Of a stretch of 64,000 bases of DNA, positions 8,857 to 17,296 are shown one piece after another (positions within the stretch are counted from its first letter, which is position 1; each line of letters begins with the position of its first letter). The notes under the pieces are model-generated. The model was not told the origin of the DNA and did not search any database. It saw nothing but the letters and a program-made list of their open reading frames with translations. The position numbers and the translations under genes are program-made. Origin of the DNA: Pseudomonadota bacterium (GTDB lineage Bacteria; Pseudomonadota; Gammaproteobacteria; Burkholderiales; Rhodocyclaceae); contig JAGTRS010000008.1 of the NCBI GenBank assembly GCA_018262195.1, positions 1 to 64,000 on the forward strand, written 5' to 3'.

Positions 8857-9006
8857 ATGCCCGTCACGAAAAAATCCGATCTGCCGAGCAAAATCTGCCT
8901 TTGCTGCGGTCGCCCGTATACCTGGCGCAAAAAGTGGGCGGCGGTCTGGGCTGAGGTCAAGTATTGCTCCGAGCGTTGCCGGCGAAATCGCAGGAAAGAA
9001 TCATGA
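8857..9006 (+). CDS. DUF2256 zinc-ribbon-like small protein
   Basis: A 49-residue protein with two Cys pairs, CLCCGRPYTWRKKW and YCSERCRRNR, typical of DUF2256, a predicted small zinc-binding protein almost always found beside photolyase/cryptochrome genes. It starts 17 bp after the lipocalin stop, and its stop overlaps the photolyase ATG by 4 bp (ATGA). The very basic C-terminus would suit nucleic acid contact. Function is unproven. Confidence 0.88.
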   Translation: MPVTKKSDLPSKICLCCGRPYTWRKKWAAVWAEVKYCSERCRRNRRKES

Positions 9007-10532
9007 CGACGCTTCGCCTGATCCTCGGCGACCAGCTCAATCCGGAACACAGCTGGTTCTCGGCGCCCGATGACAACGCCGTTTATGTGCTGATGGAAGT
9101 CCGGCAGGAGACCGATTACGTCCTGCACCATGCCCAGAAAATCATCGCCATCTTCGCTGCCATGCGCGACTTCGCCCGGCAACTGCGCTGCTCGGGCCAT
9201 CGCGTGCATTACCTGGCGATTGACGACCCGGCCAACCGCCAATCGCTGCCAGCCAATCTGGATGCGCTGATTGCCGAGTATTCGGCCAGCGCCTTCGCGT
9301 ATCAGGCACCCGACGAATGGCGGCTGGACCGGCAACTCGCGGACTACGCCAAGCAGCTCGCCATCCCCGGCCGGATGGTCGATAGCGAACATTTCTACAG
9401 CCGCCGCGACGAAGCTGCGCAGCTCTTTGCCGAGCGCAAGCAATGGCTCATGGAGCATTTTTACCGCCAGATGCGGATACGTCACGGCGTGCTGATGAGC
9501 GCCAACGGCAAGCCGCTCGGCGGCCAGTGGAATTTCGATCACGACAACCGCAAACCTTGGCCCGGCCTGCCGCGCGAGCCAGCTGACTGGCGCGGCGAGC
9601 ACGATCATTCGGCGCTCTGGCAGAGCATCCAGCAGGCCGGTGTGGCCAGCTTCGGCGAGCCGAATGCGGCGCATTTTCGCTGGCCGCAGAACCGGGCCGA
9701 GGCCTTGCTGCAGCTCGACGATTTCATCGATGATGCCCTGCCGCATTTCGGTGACTTTCAGGATGCGCTGACCTCGCGCGCCTGGCGACTTTTCCACTCG
9801 CTGCTCTCCTTTGCCCTGAATACCAAGATGCTCAATCCGCGCGAGGTCGTCGCCAAGGCGGCCGAGGCGCATGCATCCGGCCACGTGCCGCTGGCCGCCG
9901 CAGAAGGTTTCATCCGGCAGATTCTCGGCTGGCGCGAATACGTGCGCGGCGTGTATTGGGCCAACATGTCGGGCTACGAGGCGCAGAACTACTTCGATCA
10001 CCAGCGGCCGCTTCCGTCATGGTTCTGGACCGGCCAGACGAAAATGCGCTGCCTGGCGCACGCCATCGGCCAGTCGCTGGAACACGCCTACGCCCACCAC
10101 ATCCAGCGCCTGATGGTCATCGGCAACTTTGCGCTGCTCGCCGGGCTTAATCCGACGGCGGTACATGGCTGGTATCTCGGCGTTTATATCGACGCCTTCG
10201 AATGGGTTGAGCTACCCAACACCGTGGGCATGAGCCAGTTCGCGGACGGCGGCAAGCTGGCCACCAAGCCCTACGTGTCGAGCGCCGCCTACATCGACCG
10301 CATGAGCGATTACTGCAAGGGCTGCCACTACGACAAGAAGGCGCGTCTAGGCGAACGGGCCTGTCCGTTCAATGCGCTGTACTGGGATTTCGTTGCCCGC
10401 AATGGCGAACGGCTGGCAGCCAACCCAAGGCTGGGGATGGTCTATCGTCAGCTTGCCAAAATGAGCCCGGAAGCTCTGAATGCCGCGCAGGGCAGGGCGG
10501 ATCAAATTCGGGCCGGGATCGAGGCGTTGTAG
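9003..10532 (+). CDS. Iron-sulfur cryptochrome/photolyase (PhrB-like, FeS-BCP class)
   Basis: A 509-residue protein of the deoxyribodipyrimidine photolyase-related family, whose studied members (Agrobacterium PhrB) repair (6-4) photoproducts with FAD, a lumazine antenna and a 4Fe-4S cluster. The N-terminal Rossmann domain opens with LRLILGDQLNPEHSWF; the FAD-binding helical domain follows. Cys350, Cys438, Cys441 and Cys454 fall at the positions known as cluster ligands in PhrB (YCKGC, GERACPFN). AGGAAAG precedes the ATG at 9003, which overlaps DUF2256. Substrate preference is inferred from the class. Confidence 0.92.
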   Translation: MTTLRLILGDQLNPEHSWFSAPDDNAVYVLMEVRQETDYVLHHAQKIIAIFAAMRDFARQLRCSGHRVHYLAIDDPANRQSLPANLDALIAEYSASAFAYQAPDEWRLDRQLADYAKQLAIPGRMVDSEHFYSRRDEAAQLFAERKQWLMEHFYRQMRIRHGVLMSANGKPLGGQWNFDHDNRKPWPGLPREPADWRGEHDHSALWQSIQQAGVASFGEPNAAHFRWPQNRAEALLQLDDFIDDALPHFGDFQDALTSRAWRLFHSLLSFALNTKMLNPREVVAKAAEAHASGHVPLAAAEGFIRQILGWREYVRGVYWANMSGYEAQNYFDHQRPLPSWFWTGQTKMRCLAHAIGQSLEHAYAHHIQRLMVIGNFALLAGLNPTAVHGWYLGVYIDAFEWVELPNTVGMSQFADGGKLATKPYVSSAAYIDRMSDYCKGCHYDKKARLGERACPFNALYWDFVARNGERLAANPRLGMVYRQLAKMSPEALNAAQGRADQIRAGIEAL

Positions 10533-10551
10533 GCAGACTGCCTGGTTACGC

Positions 10552-11058
10552 CTAAGGCTGGCGGTCGCGCATCCAGTCAGCAAACCAAGCCGTCAGCGGC
10601 CGGCTTTCGCCCAAACCGGCCAGCCGCTGGTCGATGGCATCGTGGTTGCCCCACACCACATCCGGCAGGGCGCCATCGGCCACCTGTTTTTCGATGTCGC
10701 GACAAAACAGCCCGAGATCCCGCTGCATGTAAAAACCGTAGGTGCGGCATGCCACCGGGCGGTGCAGATAGACCGGGCAGGCACCGGTGGCATGGTCGAG
10801 TAGTGGGCAGACGACGGGGCGGGCCGTTGAATCCGCCACGGCGGCGATCTCGCGGCTGATGGCTTGGAGGTGATCAGCCGCCAGTCCGGCCAGACCCTCG
10901 CGCAGCAAGTCCCATTCGGCCCTAGTCAGTTGCGGCACCTCGGCCAGTCGCTTGCAGCAGCTATCGCAACCCTTGCCGCACAGCCAGTCGCCCTTGTTTT
11001 CCCGGATGCTTGCCACCCGGGCGTCGATATCGACGTGCAGTTCGGTCAGTTGGCTCAT
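10552..11058 (-). CDS. YkgJ-family cysteine cluster protein
   Basis: A 168-residue protein of the YkgJ (CxxxCC) metal-binding family. Cysteines occur as CGKGCDSCCKR near the N-terminus, VCPLLDHATGACPVYLHRP in the middle, then ACRTYGF and FCRD, a set expected to bind iron or zinc. The biological role is unknown. Its start is 6 bp from the stop of the upstream lipoprotein gene, so they are co-transcribed. Confidence 0.85.
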   Translation of the reverse strand: MSQLTELHVDIDARVASIRENKGDWLCGKGCDSCCKRLAEVPQLTRAEWDLLREGLAGLAADHLQAISREIAAVADSTARPVVCPLLDHATGACPVYLHRPVACRTYGFYMQRDLGLFCRDIEKQVADGALPDVVWGNHDAIDQRLAGLGESRPLTAWFADWMRDRQP

Positions 11059-11064
11059 TGTTTC

Positions 11065-11937
11065 TTATTTGATCGGCCGGGCGGCTTCTGCAGCTTTGGC
11101 TGAGAAGCTCGGTCCGGCAATGTCCGTCTCGCTGAGCCCCCGATTCACATCCAGCCCGATCAGGCGCCAGTCATGCACCGGCAGGCTCGGGATGGGCTTG
11201 CGCAGACGCTCGTAAAAGCGGGTCGGCCAGATGACGCCGGCGATCTCCTTGTGATCGAAGAAATCGACCTCGGCGATGGCGCCCTGCGTCGATTCCAGAC
11301 CTTCCATGGTGAAGCGGACACGGCGCAGCAAATGGTTTTCGGCATCGATGAACAGCAGGTAACGATCCTCGGCCGACAGCCCGTGACCGGGGCGACGCAC
11401 GGCGACCAGCGTCGTGCAGGCTCGGCCTTCGACATCCTCGTTGTCGCCCACTTCCAGACTCAGGTTGCCGTCGAGAAAATAGAACGGCCCGGTCAGAAAC
11501 ATCCGGTAACCATCGGCGACCAGCGCCGCCGCGGCGAGCACATCGCGGTCGTCGGTCGGCGCGTCGTTGTAGAAAACCTCCACCCCACCACTGCGGCGGA
11601 TGACCTGCTTGCTGCCCTTCGGGCCAAGGTGGCGCTGACCGATCAGCGGCCCGCCCTTGAAGATGATCCGCTCCTGCGAACCCTGACGGAAATCGGCGTC
11701 GATCAGCGTCGGCTGTACCTTGCTGACCAGTCCATACCACTCACCGGCATAGCCGACGCTGAGATCATCGATCTGGCGGAAGGCAGCCAGGCCATGCGCT
11801 TCCGCCGACTTCTGCAGCATGGCGCGCGCTGCCGGCTGTTCGCCGCTGCCGGCAGCCTGCGGAATGCCACGCGACATGCAGCCGCCGAGGAGCAGCAAAA
11901 GGGCGATTGGTAGCAATCTGATCAGGCCTGGGTGCAT
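11065..11937 (-). CDS. Putative lipoprotein, unknown function
   Basis: A 290-residue predicted lipoprotein with lipobox LLLLGGC (Cys20). After a short linker comes a mostly beta region (about 40-270) with repeated strands such as LLFIDAENHLLRRVRFTMEG, FFDHKEIAGVIWPTRFYERLR. The layout recalls LolA/LolB-like or outer-membrane lipoprotein-sorting folds, but I do not recognise a named family. First gene of a two-gene unit with the YkgJ protein. Confidence 0.78.
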   Translation of the reverse strand: MHPGLIRLLPIALLLLLGGCMSRGIPQAAGSGEQPAARAMLQKSAEAHGLAAFRQIDDLSVGYAGEWYGLVSKVQPTLIDADFRQGSQERIIFKGGPLIGQRHLGPKGSKQVIRRSGGVEVFYNDAPTDDRDVLAAAALVADGYRMFLTGPFYFLDGNLSLEVGDNEDVEGRACTTLVAVRRPGHGLSAEDRYLLFIDAENHLLRRVRFTMEGLESTQGAIAEVDFFDHKEIAGVIWPTRFYERLRKPIPSLPVHDWRLIGLDVNRGLSETDIAGPSFSAKAAEAARPIK

Positions 11938-11966
11938 GTTTTGCTACTCCGTTTGGTCGCAGAAGA

Positions 11967-12001
11967 TTTCAATTTTGGTCATTGTGAATGCTTGACCGTG
12001 A
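11967..12001 (+). repeat. Dispersed intergenic repeat, copy 3 (degenerate)
   Basis: TTTCAATTTTGGTCATT matches the left half of the family well, and the right half keeps only CTTGACCGTG. It fills nearly all of the gap between two minus-strand genes and abuts the metallopeptidase stop codon. Confidence 0.55.
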
Positions 12002-12004
12002 ATG

Positions 12005-12547
12005 TCAGCCAATATCCCCGGAAACCTCGGCGGCCCACAATGGCGGGCCGCCGGCTGCAAGGTGGCACAGATAGGCGCGCAGGTCGAACTCCAGCTGGAA
12101 ATAGTCCGCCTCCATGTACTGGCACAACTGGTAGAACGCCTTGTCGTGTTCCGGTTCCTTGAGGTGCGAAATTTCATGGACGACGATCATCCGCAGGAAC
12201 TCCGGCGGCATCTCGCGGAAGAGGCTGGCGACATGGATTTCGCGCTTGGTCTTGAGCTTGCCGCCCTGGACACGGGCTATCCGGGTATGGATGCCCAGCG
12301 CCTTTTGCAGCGTCTGCAACTTGCCGTCGAAGGCCACCTTGCTCGGCTGCGGGGCATTGCGCAAATACGTCGCCTTGATCTCCTGAACATAGTCGTAGAG
12401 CGCCTTGTCGGTGCGCACCTGATGCACTTCCGGATACTTCTGGCGCAGCACTTTGCCGAGCTGATTCTGTTCGATCAGCCGGTGCACCGATTCCGTCAGA
12501 TGGGCAGGGTAGCCGGCGAGATAGTTGGGCGAGGCGGGTTTGGTCAT
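12005..12547 (-). CDS. YgjP-like M48-type metallopeptidase (DUF45)
   Basis: A 180-residue predicted zinc metalloprotease of the YgjP/DUF45 group. The HExxH motif reads VVHEISHLKEPEHDKAFY (His, Glu, His), with the downstream His/Glu of EPEHDKAF a candidate third ligand. No signal peptide, so probably cytosolic. Substrates of the family are unknown. The gene stands alone, divergent from the MFS transporter. Confidence 0.82.
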   Translation of the reverse strand: MTKPASPNYLAGYPAHLTESVHRLIEQNQLGKVLRQKYPEVHQVRTDKALYDYVQEIKATYLRNAPQPSKVAFDGKLQTLQKALGIHTRIARVQGGKLKTKREIHVASLFREMPPEFLRMIVVHEISHLKEPEHDKAFYQLCQYMEADYFQLEFDLRAYLCHLAAGGPPLWAAEVSGDIG

Positions 12548-12647
12548 GGCGGGCCGATTTTACTGGAAGGCCGGGGTTGATCGTTTTTTCGCGTGATTTC
12601 TGAAAATCGGCGATAAGCTAGCGCGCATTTCCGAAATCGATTCACCC

Positions 12648-13814
12648 ATGCAAAATCCCGTCCTCGTCATCGTCATCGCCCAACTGTTCGGCACCTCGCT
12701 GTGGTTTTCCGCCAACAGCGCGGCCGACGACCTGATCCGCGCCTGGGGTATCGCGCCGGCCGATATCGGCACGCTGACCAACGCCGTCCAGCTCGGCTTC
12801 ATCCTCGGCACGCTGACCTTCGCCATCTCCGGCCTGGCTGACCGCTTCGCCGCGAGCCGAATCTTCGCTGTCTGCGCCGTGCTCGGCGCCGTCTGCAACG
12901 GGGCCTTTGCGCTGCTCGCCGATGGCATGGCCTCGGCCGTGCCGCTGCGTTTTGCCGTCGGCTTCTGTCTGGCCGGCGTTTACCCGCTGGGCATGAAACT
13001 GGTTGTGAGTTGGGTGCCCGAGCGGGCTGGCGCCGCGCTGGCTCAACTGGTCGGCATGCTGACGTTGGGCACGGCGCTGCCGCATGGCATCCGGCTGGCC
13101 GGGGCAGGGTGGTCGTGGCAGGCGACTATCCTTATTTCTTCCGGGCTGGCGCTGGTCGCTGCCGCAATGATTTCGTGGCTTGGTGACGGCCCCCATCTGA
13201 AGCGCCGGCACGGCGCACCACCGTTGCGTCTCGGTCGGGTGTTCTATGCCTTCTCGGGGCGCGAATTCCGCGCCTCGGCGCTGGGCTATTTTGGCCACCA
13301 GTGGGAGTTGTACGCCTTCTGGACCCTGACGCCAGCGCTGGTCATCCTGAGCGGGCTGGCCGACCAGGGAAGTCGTGCGCTTTCCGGCCTCGCCTTTGCC
13401 ATCATCGGCATCGGCGCGCTTGGCTGCCTGTTCGGCGGCTGGTGGAGCCAGCGCATCGGCAGTGCCCGGGTGGCGGCAACGGCACTGGCTGTTTCGGCCT
13501 TTTGCTGTGCCTTGTTCCCGTTGGTTGGCGATTGGCCGGCCTGGGCAAGGATCGCCTTGCTGCTGCTCTGGGGTGCCTCGGTGGTGGCGGACTCACCGCA
13601 TTTCTCTGCCCTTTCGGCCCGAGCCTGTCCGCCGGAAATCGTGGGCAGCGCGCTGGCTTTCCAGAACTCGATCGGCTTTGCCATCACCATGGTGTCGATC
13701 CAGCTCGGTACCGCCTGGATTGGCGGCTGGGGCACGAGCATCGCGTGGCTCCTGTTGCCGGGACCGCTGCTTGGTCTGCTCGGCCTCTATCCCCTGTGGC
13801 GGCTTGCCCGCTGA
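12648..13814 (+). CDS. MFS transporter
   Basis: A 388-residue inner membrane permease with about 12 hydrophobic helices. The loop 2-3 signature appears as GLADRFAASRIF, and GGWWSQRIG is the equivalent in the second half, typical of the major facilitator superfamily. The charged N-terminal half carries VSWVPERAGAALA. The substrate cannot be read from sequence; many close relatives are drug or cyanate-type exporters. It converges on the LysR gene with 7 bp between stops. Confidence 0.85.
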   Translation: MQNPVLVIVIAQLFGTSLWFSANSAADDLIRAWGIAPADIGTLTNAVQLGFILGTLTFAISGLADRFAASRIFAVCAVLGAVCNGAFALLADGMASAVPLRFAVGFCLAGVYPLGMKLVVSWVPERAGAALAQLVGMLTLGTALPHGIRLAGAGWSWQATILISSGLALVAAAMISWLGDGPHLKRRHGAPPLRLGRVFYAFSGREFRASALGYFGHQWELYAFWTLTPALVILSGLADQGSRALSGLAFAIIGIGALGCLFGGWWSQRIGSARVAATALAVSAFCCALFPLVGDWPAWARIALLLLWGASVVADSPHFSALSARACPPEIVGSALAFQNSIGFAITMVSIQLGTAWIGGWGTSIAWLLLPGPLLGLLGLYPLWRLAR

Positions 13815-13821
13815 ATCCTCG

Positions 13822-14742
13822 CTACCAGGGCAGTTCAGCTTCGCTGTCGGTAGCGCTGCGAAAGGCGGCGAAGCGCTCAGTCAGGAAATCGAGAAACACC
13901 CGCACCTTGGCCGAGAGGTTCAGGCGTTGCGGGTAAAGGGCGTAGATGTCGGCTGGGCTGCCCGACCATTCTGGCAGCAATCGGACGAGGCGCCCGGCAC
14001 GCAACTCGGCAGCCGTATCCCACAAGGAACGAAGCAGGATGCCATGGCCGTCAAGCGCCCAGTCGACGGCCACCTCGCCGTGATTGGTGCTCAGCTTGCC
14101 GCTGACCTTGATGTTCCGGCATTGCTTGCCGGAACACAGCGTCAACGTGCCGAAGGCACCAGTACCTTCGCGGATGACGATGCAGTCATGGTCGACGAGT
14201 TCATCCAGCGTCAGCGGCTGGCCGCGTCTGGCGAGATAGGCCGGCGAGGCAAACAGGTAGCGCTGGTTGGAGGCAATCTTGCGGGCGACGACACGCGCAT
14301 CCGGTGGTTCGCCGAAGCGGATGGCGATGTCGAAACCTTGCTCGCCGGGCGTGACCGGCTGGTCGCCGAGGGTGAGCTGGATGTCTACGGCCGGGTGAAG
14401 GCGGACAAATTCCGAAACCGCCGGTGCTAGTTGCCGGCGACCAAAACCGAAGGTGGCATGGATGCGCAGCAATCCGCGCGGTTCCGCCCGGGTGCGGTTC
14501 AGGGCCTGCTCCAGTGCCTCGATTTCGCCAAGGATACGGCGGCTTTCGGCCAGATAAAGCTCGCCCTCCGGCGTCAGGCTCATCCGCCGTGTGGTGCGGG
14601 CCAGCAGGCGGACGCCGAGTCGTTGTTCAAGCTGGGCGAGGCGACGGCTGACCGCCGGGCCGGTCAGGCCAAGTTCGCGCGCCGCTCGGGCCAGGCTGCC
14701 TTGCTGGACGAGCAGGCTGAAGAAAGCCAGTTCGGAGCTCAT
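13822..14742 (-). CDS. LysR family transcriptional regulator
   Basis: A 306-residue LysR-type regulator. The N-terminal winged helix-turn-helix spans about 1-60 (QQGSLARAARELGLTGPAVSRRLAQLEQRLG), and the effector-binding periplasmic-protein-like domain runs from about 90 to the end. The inducer is unknown. It is divergent from the TauE/SafE exporter across about 100 bp containing a perfect 9-bp inverted repeat, so it probably controls that gene and itself. Confidence 0.9.
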   Translation of the reverse strand: MSSELAFFSLLVQQGSLARAARELGLTGPAVSRRLAQLEQRLGVRLLARTTRRMSLTPEGELYLAESRRILGEIEALEQALNRTRAEPRGLLRIHATFGFGRRQLAPAVSEFVRLHPAVDIQLTLGDQPVTPGEQGFDIAIRFGEPPDARVVARKIASNQRYLFASPAYLARRGQPLTLDELVDHDCIVIREGTGAFGTLTLCSGKQCRNIKVSGKLSTNHGEVAVDWALDGHGILLRSLWDTAAELRAGRLVRLLPEWSGSPADIYALYPQRLNLSAKVRVFLDFLTERFAAFRSATDSEAELPW

Positions 14743-14758
14743 TGGTTTATTAATAATT

Positions 14759-14783
14759 TAAATTAACGAATGGAGTTAATTTA
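14759..14783. promoter_or_regulatory. Candidate LysR operator
   Basis: Perfect inverted repeat TAAATTAAC (14759-14767), 7-nt spacer, GTTAATTTA (14775-14783). It is AT-rich against a GC-rich background, 17 bp before the LysR start and about 60 bp before the exporter start. Its dyad form and spacing suit a LysR-type binding site. Confidence 0.6.
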
Positions 14784-14844
14784 GCGATATTTTAGTCTTT
14801 AAGCAAAGCAGTAACATGGCCCGACTTTCTTTCCGATTCTGTCC

Positions 14845-15597
14845 ATGATCCTCGCCCTGAGCCTTGCCTTGCCCCTGCTGATCGGTGCTGCCCTCGGGCT
14901 TGCCGGCGGCATCTTCGGCATAGGCGGCGGTATCATCGCCATTCCGGTGATGACCGGGCTGTTCGGCATGGACCAAAAGCTGGCGCAGGGCACGGCGCTG
15001 GTCATGATGGTGCCGAACCTGAGCATTTCCCTGTGGCGTTACACCCAGCGCCAACCGCTGCCGAAACTGCGCACCGCCTTGCTCGTGCTGTGCTCGGTGA
15101 CGGCAACGGCCTTGACCGCCCACTACGCCAGCAGTCTGGCCTCCAGCGAACTGCGCCGCTATTTCGGCGCCTTCCTGCTTTGGCTGGCCATCCACAGCCT
15201 GTGGTCCCTGCGCGCCGGGCGCTCGCGCTGGTCGTTCTCGTTGCCGGAGCGGCTGATTCCGCTGGTCGGGCTGGTCGGCGGCACTTGCCAGGGGTTGATC
15301 AGCATCGGCGGCGGCATGATCACGCCGCCCATTCTGGTTACCTTCTTCCGGCAGACGCAGGCCATGGCGCAAGGCTTCGCCATCGCATTGGTGATGCCCA
15401 GTTCCATCGTTGCCCTGCTGACCTTTGCGAACGCCGGGCTGGTCGATTGGCAGATGGGTGTGTTGTTCGCGCTGGGCGGCGCGCTGACCGTTTCCTACGG
15501 TGTGCGCATCGCCCACCGCCTGCCGGAACGCCGCCTGCGCGTGGCTTTCGCGCTGATGCTGCTGGCCACCGCTTTGTGGATGATCGTCCACGGCTGA
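14845..15597 (+). CDS. Sulfite exporter TauE/SafE family permease
   Basis: A 250-residue membrane protein with about seven or eight helices. The two family repeats are visible as GGIFGIGGGIIAIPVM near 23-38 and GGTCQGLISIGGGMITPPIL near 145-165. Members export sulfite, sulfoacetate or other organosulfonates. The divergent LysR gene is its likely regulator. The exact substrate is unknown, though reduced-sulfur genes elsewhere in the window are compatible with a sulfur anion. Confidence 0.88.
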   Translation: MILALSLALPLLIGAALGLAGGIFGIGGGIIAIPVMTGLFGMDQKLAQGTALVMMVPNLSISLWRYTQRQPLPKLRTALLVLCSVTATALTAHYASSLASSELRRYFGAFLLWLAIHSLWSLRAGRSRWSFSLPERLIPLVGLVGGTCQGLISIGGGMITPPILVTFFRQTQAMAQGFAIALVMPSSIVALLTFANAGLVDWQMGVLFALGGALTVSYGVRIAHRLPERRLRVAFALMLLATALWMIVHG

Positions 15598-15637
15598 GTT
15601 TTGGCACAATGGCGCCTTCGCCTGAAAGCCGCCACGA

Positions 15638-15850
15638 ATGAATCCAGAAGACCTGCAGCGCCTGGTTACCCTCGCCATGCCTTTCGGCAAGCACAAGGGT
15701 ACGCTGATCGCCGACCTGCCGGGCAATTACCTCAATTGGTTCGCCCGCGAAGGATTCCCGCCGGGGGAAATCGGCCGCTTGCTGGCCCTGATGCAGGAGA
15801 TTGACCACAATGGGCTGTCGGATCTGCTGAAGCCATTGCGCCGGAAATAG
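15638..15850 (+). CDS. DUF3820 family protein
   Basis: A 70-residue protein with the diagnostic MPFGKHKGTLIADLPGNYL segment of DUF3820, a small domain of unknown role related in sequence to parts of exonuclease-associated proteins. It begins 40 bp after the exporter stop on the same strand and may be co-transcribed with it. Confidence 0.82.
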   Translation: MNPEDLQRLVTLAMPFGKHKGTLIADLPGNYLNWFAREGFPPGEIGRLLALMQEIDHNGLSDLLKPLRRK

Positions 15851-16161
15851 CTTGTTGCCCGCTGCTCTATTTGCCAGTTGTCTATCGGCGAACGGCAACG
15901 ACCTTTTGATCCGTATTCTCGGGTGTCATCATGCAGAATTCGGCCAGAAGCGGATTGTCAGCAGGGTGCTTCAATAGCAGTCATTCAAGACATTTCTTGC
16001 TCGGACAACTCAAGCTATCTGTCGGGCATATTGGAATTGTTATACTGACGCCAAAAATCCCAAGTGATTGCAAACTAGTGGACCTAGAGCATCATTGCCA
16101 CCGTCAGCATTATCAATTGATATGTGGCCCCCAATGTCCGTGTAAACAATATTAGGTAGCC
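15851..16161. other. Intergenic stretch, AT-richer than surroundings
   Basis: A 311-bp gap with clearly lower GC than the flanking genes. A 74-codon open frame (15931-16155) exists but has no recognisable features or good ribosome site, so I do not call it. I see no RNA gene or repeat here; it probably holds the promoter of the next gene. Confidence 0.5.
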
Positions 16162-17046
16162 ATGAAAATTCCGCGTTCACGCATACGTGAAATTCTGGCA
16201 GCCGCGCCACGATTTACACGTAAGCCTCGACATCTTGACTTGCCCCGTCTGCTGTGTCGCCTCAGAGAGGACTTGCGAATTAAGCTTGCAGAGCACATGC
16301 AGCCGTGCATGGTTCTGCTGGACGAATCTGTCCAGTTCTTCATACATTTTGAGCGGCATCTCTATTCCACGAAACTCACTAGCGCCTCTTCGCAGTTCGC
16401 ACTACAAATCTCGCGCCTCCGAAGCGATACGATAGCAATTCGGGAAACCATCGCAATTGGCCAGGAGGCCGCGGCCGGTGTTCTAGCTAGAGCATTTCTG
16501 GAAGGAATTGAACTAGCCATGGCGCTAGCCGTTGACGAGAGCTTTGCGAAGAGTTATTCGGAAACTGAAGATCAGTCTGCCTTCTGGAGAAGGCAGATCG
16601 GCTACGGCAACATCTACAGAATTGTTGAGGAATTTCTTAGCAGGGCCGGACTTCAACCAAGCGGCATCGAAAGTGTTATCCGATATCACAATCAGGTTAA
16701 GGATGCCTTGTCAGCCCACGTTCATGGAGCGCCGCACAGTGCACTTCGATCTGCCGCAATTCCCTCCATTTCTCATCCTGGGCTACTGCACGTCAATAGC
16801 CTTGGTGAGTTGAGCGCGCATCTTCCAATGATCTGCCTCTTTGTGGCCACAACAACGCAAACCTTTTCCGGCGGCTGCATCAAGCTAATTATCAAGCCCA
16901 ATCCCCCGGCAGCATTCGCAGCCACAACAACTACCGGGAGGCTAAATGATGCGATCGCGTCTGCACACCTCATTCAGGTGCTGTTGGCGCAGTATGGAGA
17001 GGACATTCAAAATCACTATGACAGCTTGCTCAATGCAGATTCGTAG
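16162..17046 (+). CDS. Hypothetical protein, possibly DUF5677-like, likely acquired
   Basis: A 294-residue, mostly helical protein without signal peptide or membrane span. The central part (about 90-200: LARAFLEGIELAMALAVDE, then YHNQVKDALSAHVHG) recalls DUF5677/AbiV-like helical proteins that carry a conserved HG near the end of a helix, but the match is weak. Base composition and codon use are AT-richer than its neighbours (TTA, AGA, ATA codons), suggesting transfer. It is alone, with a long hairpin 30 bp after its stop. Confidence 0.65.
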   Translation: MKIPRSRIREILAAAPRFTRKPRHLDLPRLLCRLREDLRIKLAEHMQPCMVLLDESVQFFIHFERHLYSTKLTSASSQFALQISRLRSDTIAIRETIAIGQEAAAGVLARAFLEGIELAMALAVDESFAKSYSETEDQSAFWRRQIGYGNIYRIVEEFLSRAGLQPSGIESVIRYHNQVKDALSAHVHGAPHSALRSAAIPSISHPGLLHVNSLGELSAHLPMICLFVATTTQTFSGGCIKLIIKPNPPAAFAATTTTGRLNDAIASAHLIQVLLAQYGEDIQNHYDSLLNADS

Positions 17047-17075
17047 ACGAGAGCTGCGATCTAAGCCCTCCGTCG

Positions 17076-17109
17076 AGGGGCGGCTTGCGCCAAGCCGCAA
17101 GCCGCCCCT
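17076..17109. repeat. Perfect long hairpin downstream of the acquired gene
   Basis: AGGGGCGGCTTGCG pairs with CGCAAGCCGCCCCT over a 6-nt spacer (14 bp, no mismatch). No T run follows, so it is not a classical terminator. It could be a palindromic repeat or a recombination site flanking the AT-rich gene. I saw no second copy in the window. Confidence 0.6.
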
Positions 17110-17200
17110 TACGTCAAACGTTTCTGACCGTCTGCTTCCCCAAACCGTGAAGTACCGCTCAGGGAACACACCAGACAATCCATCGCCCCCGAACTGCTGA

Positions 17201-17230
17201 AAAAAAGGAACCTGAACTGGTTCCTTTTTT
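17201..17230. terminator. Bidirectional terminator
   Basis: AAAAAAGGAACC (17201-17212) pairs with GGTTCCTTTTTT (17219-17230) across TGAACT. The A run on one side and T run on the other make it a terminator in both directions, placed between convergent genes. Confidence 0.88.
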
Positions 17231-17265
17231 GTTCGGCGACTACCCATGAATAGTCCCGACACCAT

Positions 17266-17284
17266 GGTCAACCGAAAATGCCGG
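17266..17284 (-). repeat. Dispersed intergenic repeat, copy 4 (truncated)
   Basis: GGTCAACCGAAAATGCCGG is a short, partly matching minus-orientation piece of the family. The TTTCAATT half is missing. Low certainty; it may be chance similarity. Confidence 0.3.
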
Positions 17285-17296
17285 TATCCCTTGGCC

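Noticed and set aside
8790-10001. 403-codon minus-strand frame opposite the photolyase gene
   Set aside because: The plus-strand protein has all iron-sulfur and FAD features; the antisense peptide has none.
15931-16155. 74-codon plus-strand frame in the AT-rich gap
   Set aside because: No ribosome site, no recognisable features; open frames of this length are expected in a stop-poor stretch.
17076-17109. Integron attC site
   Set aside because: The hairpin is strong, but the core site sequences (RYYYAAC/GTTRRRY) are not found at its ends and there is no integrase or second copy in the window.
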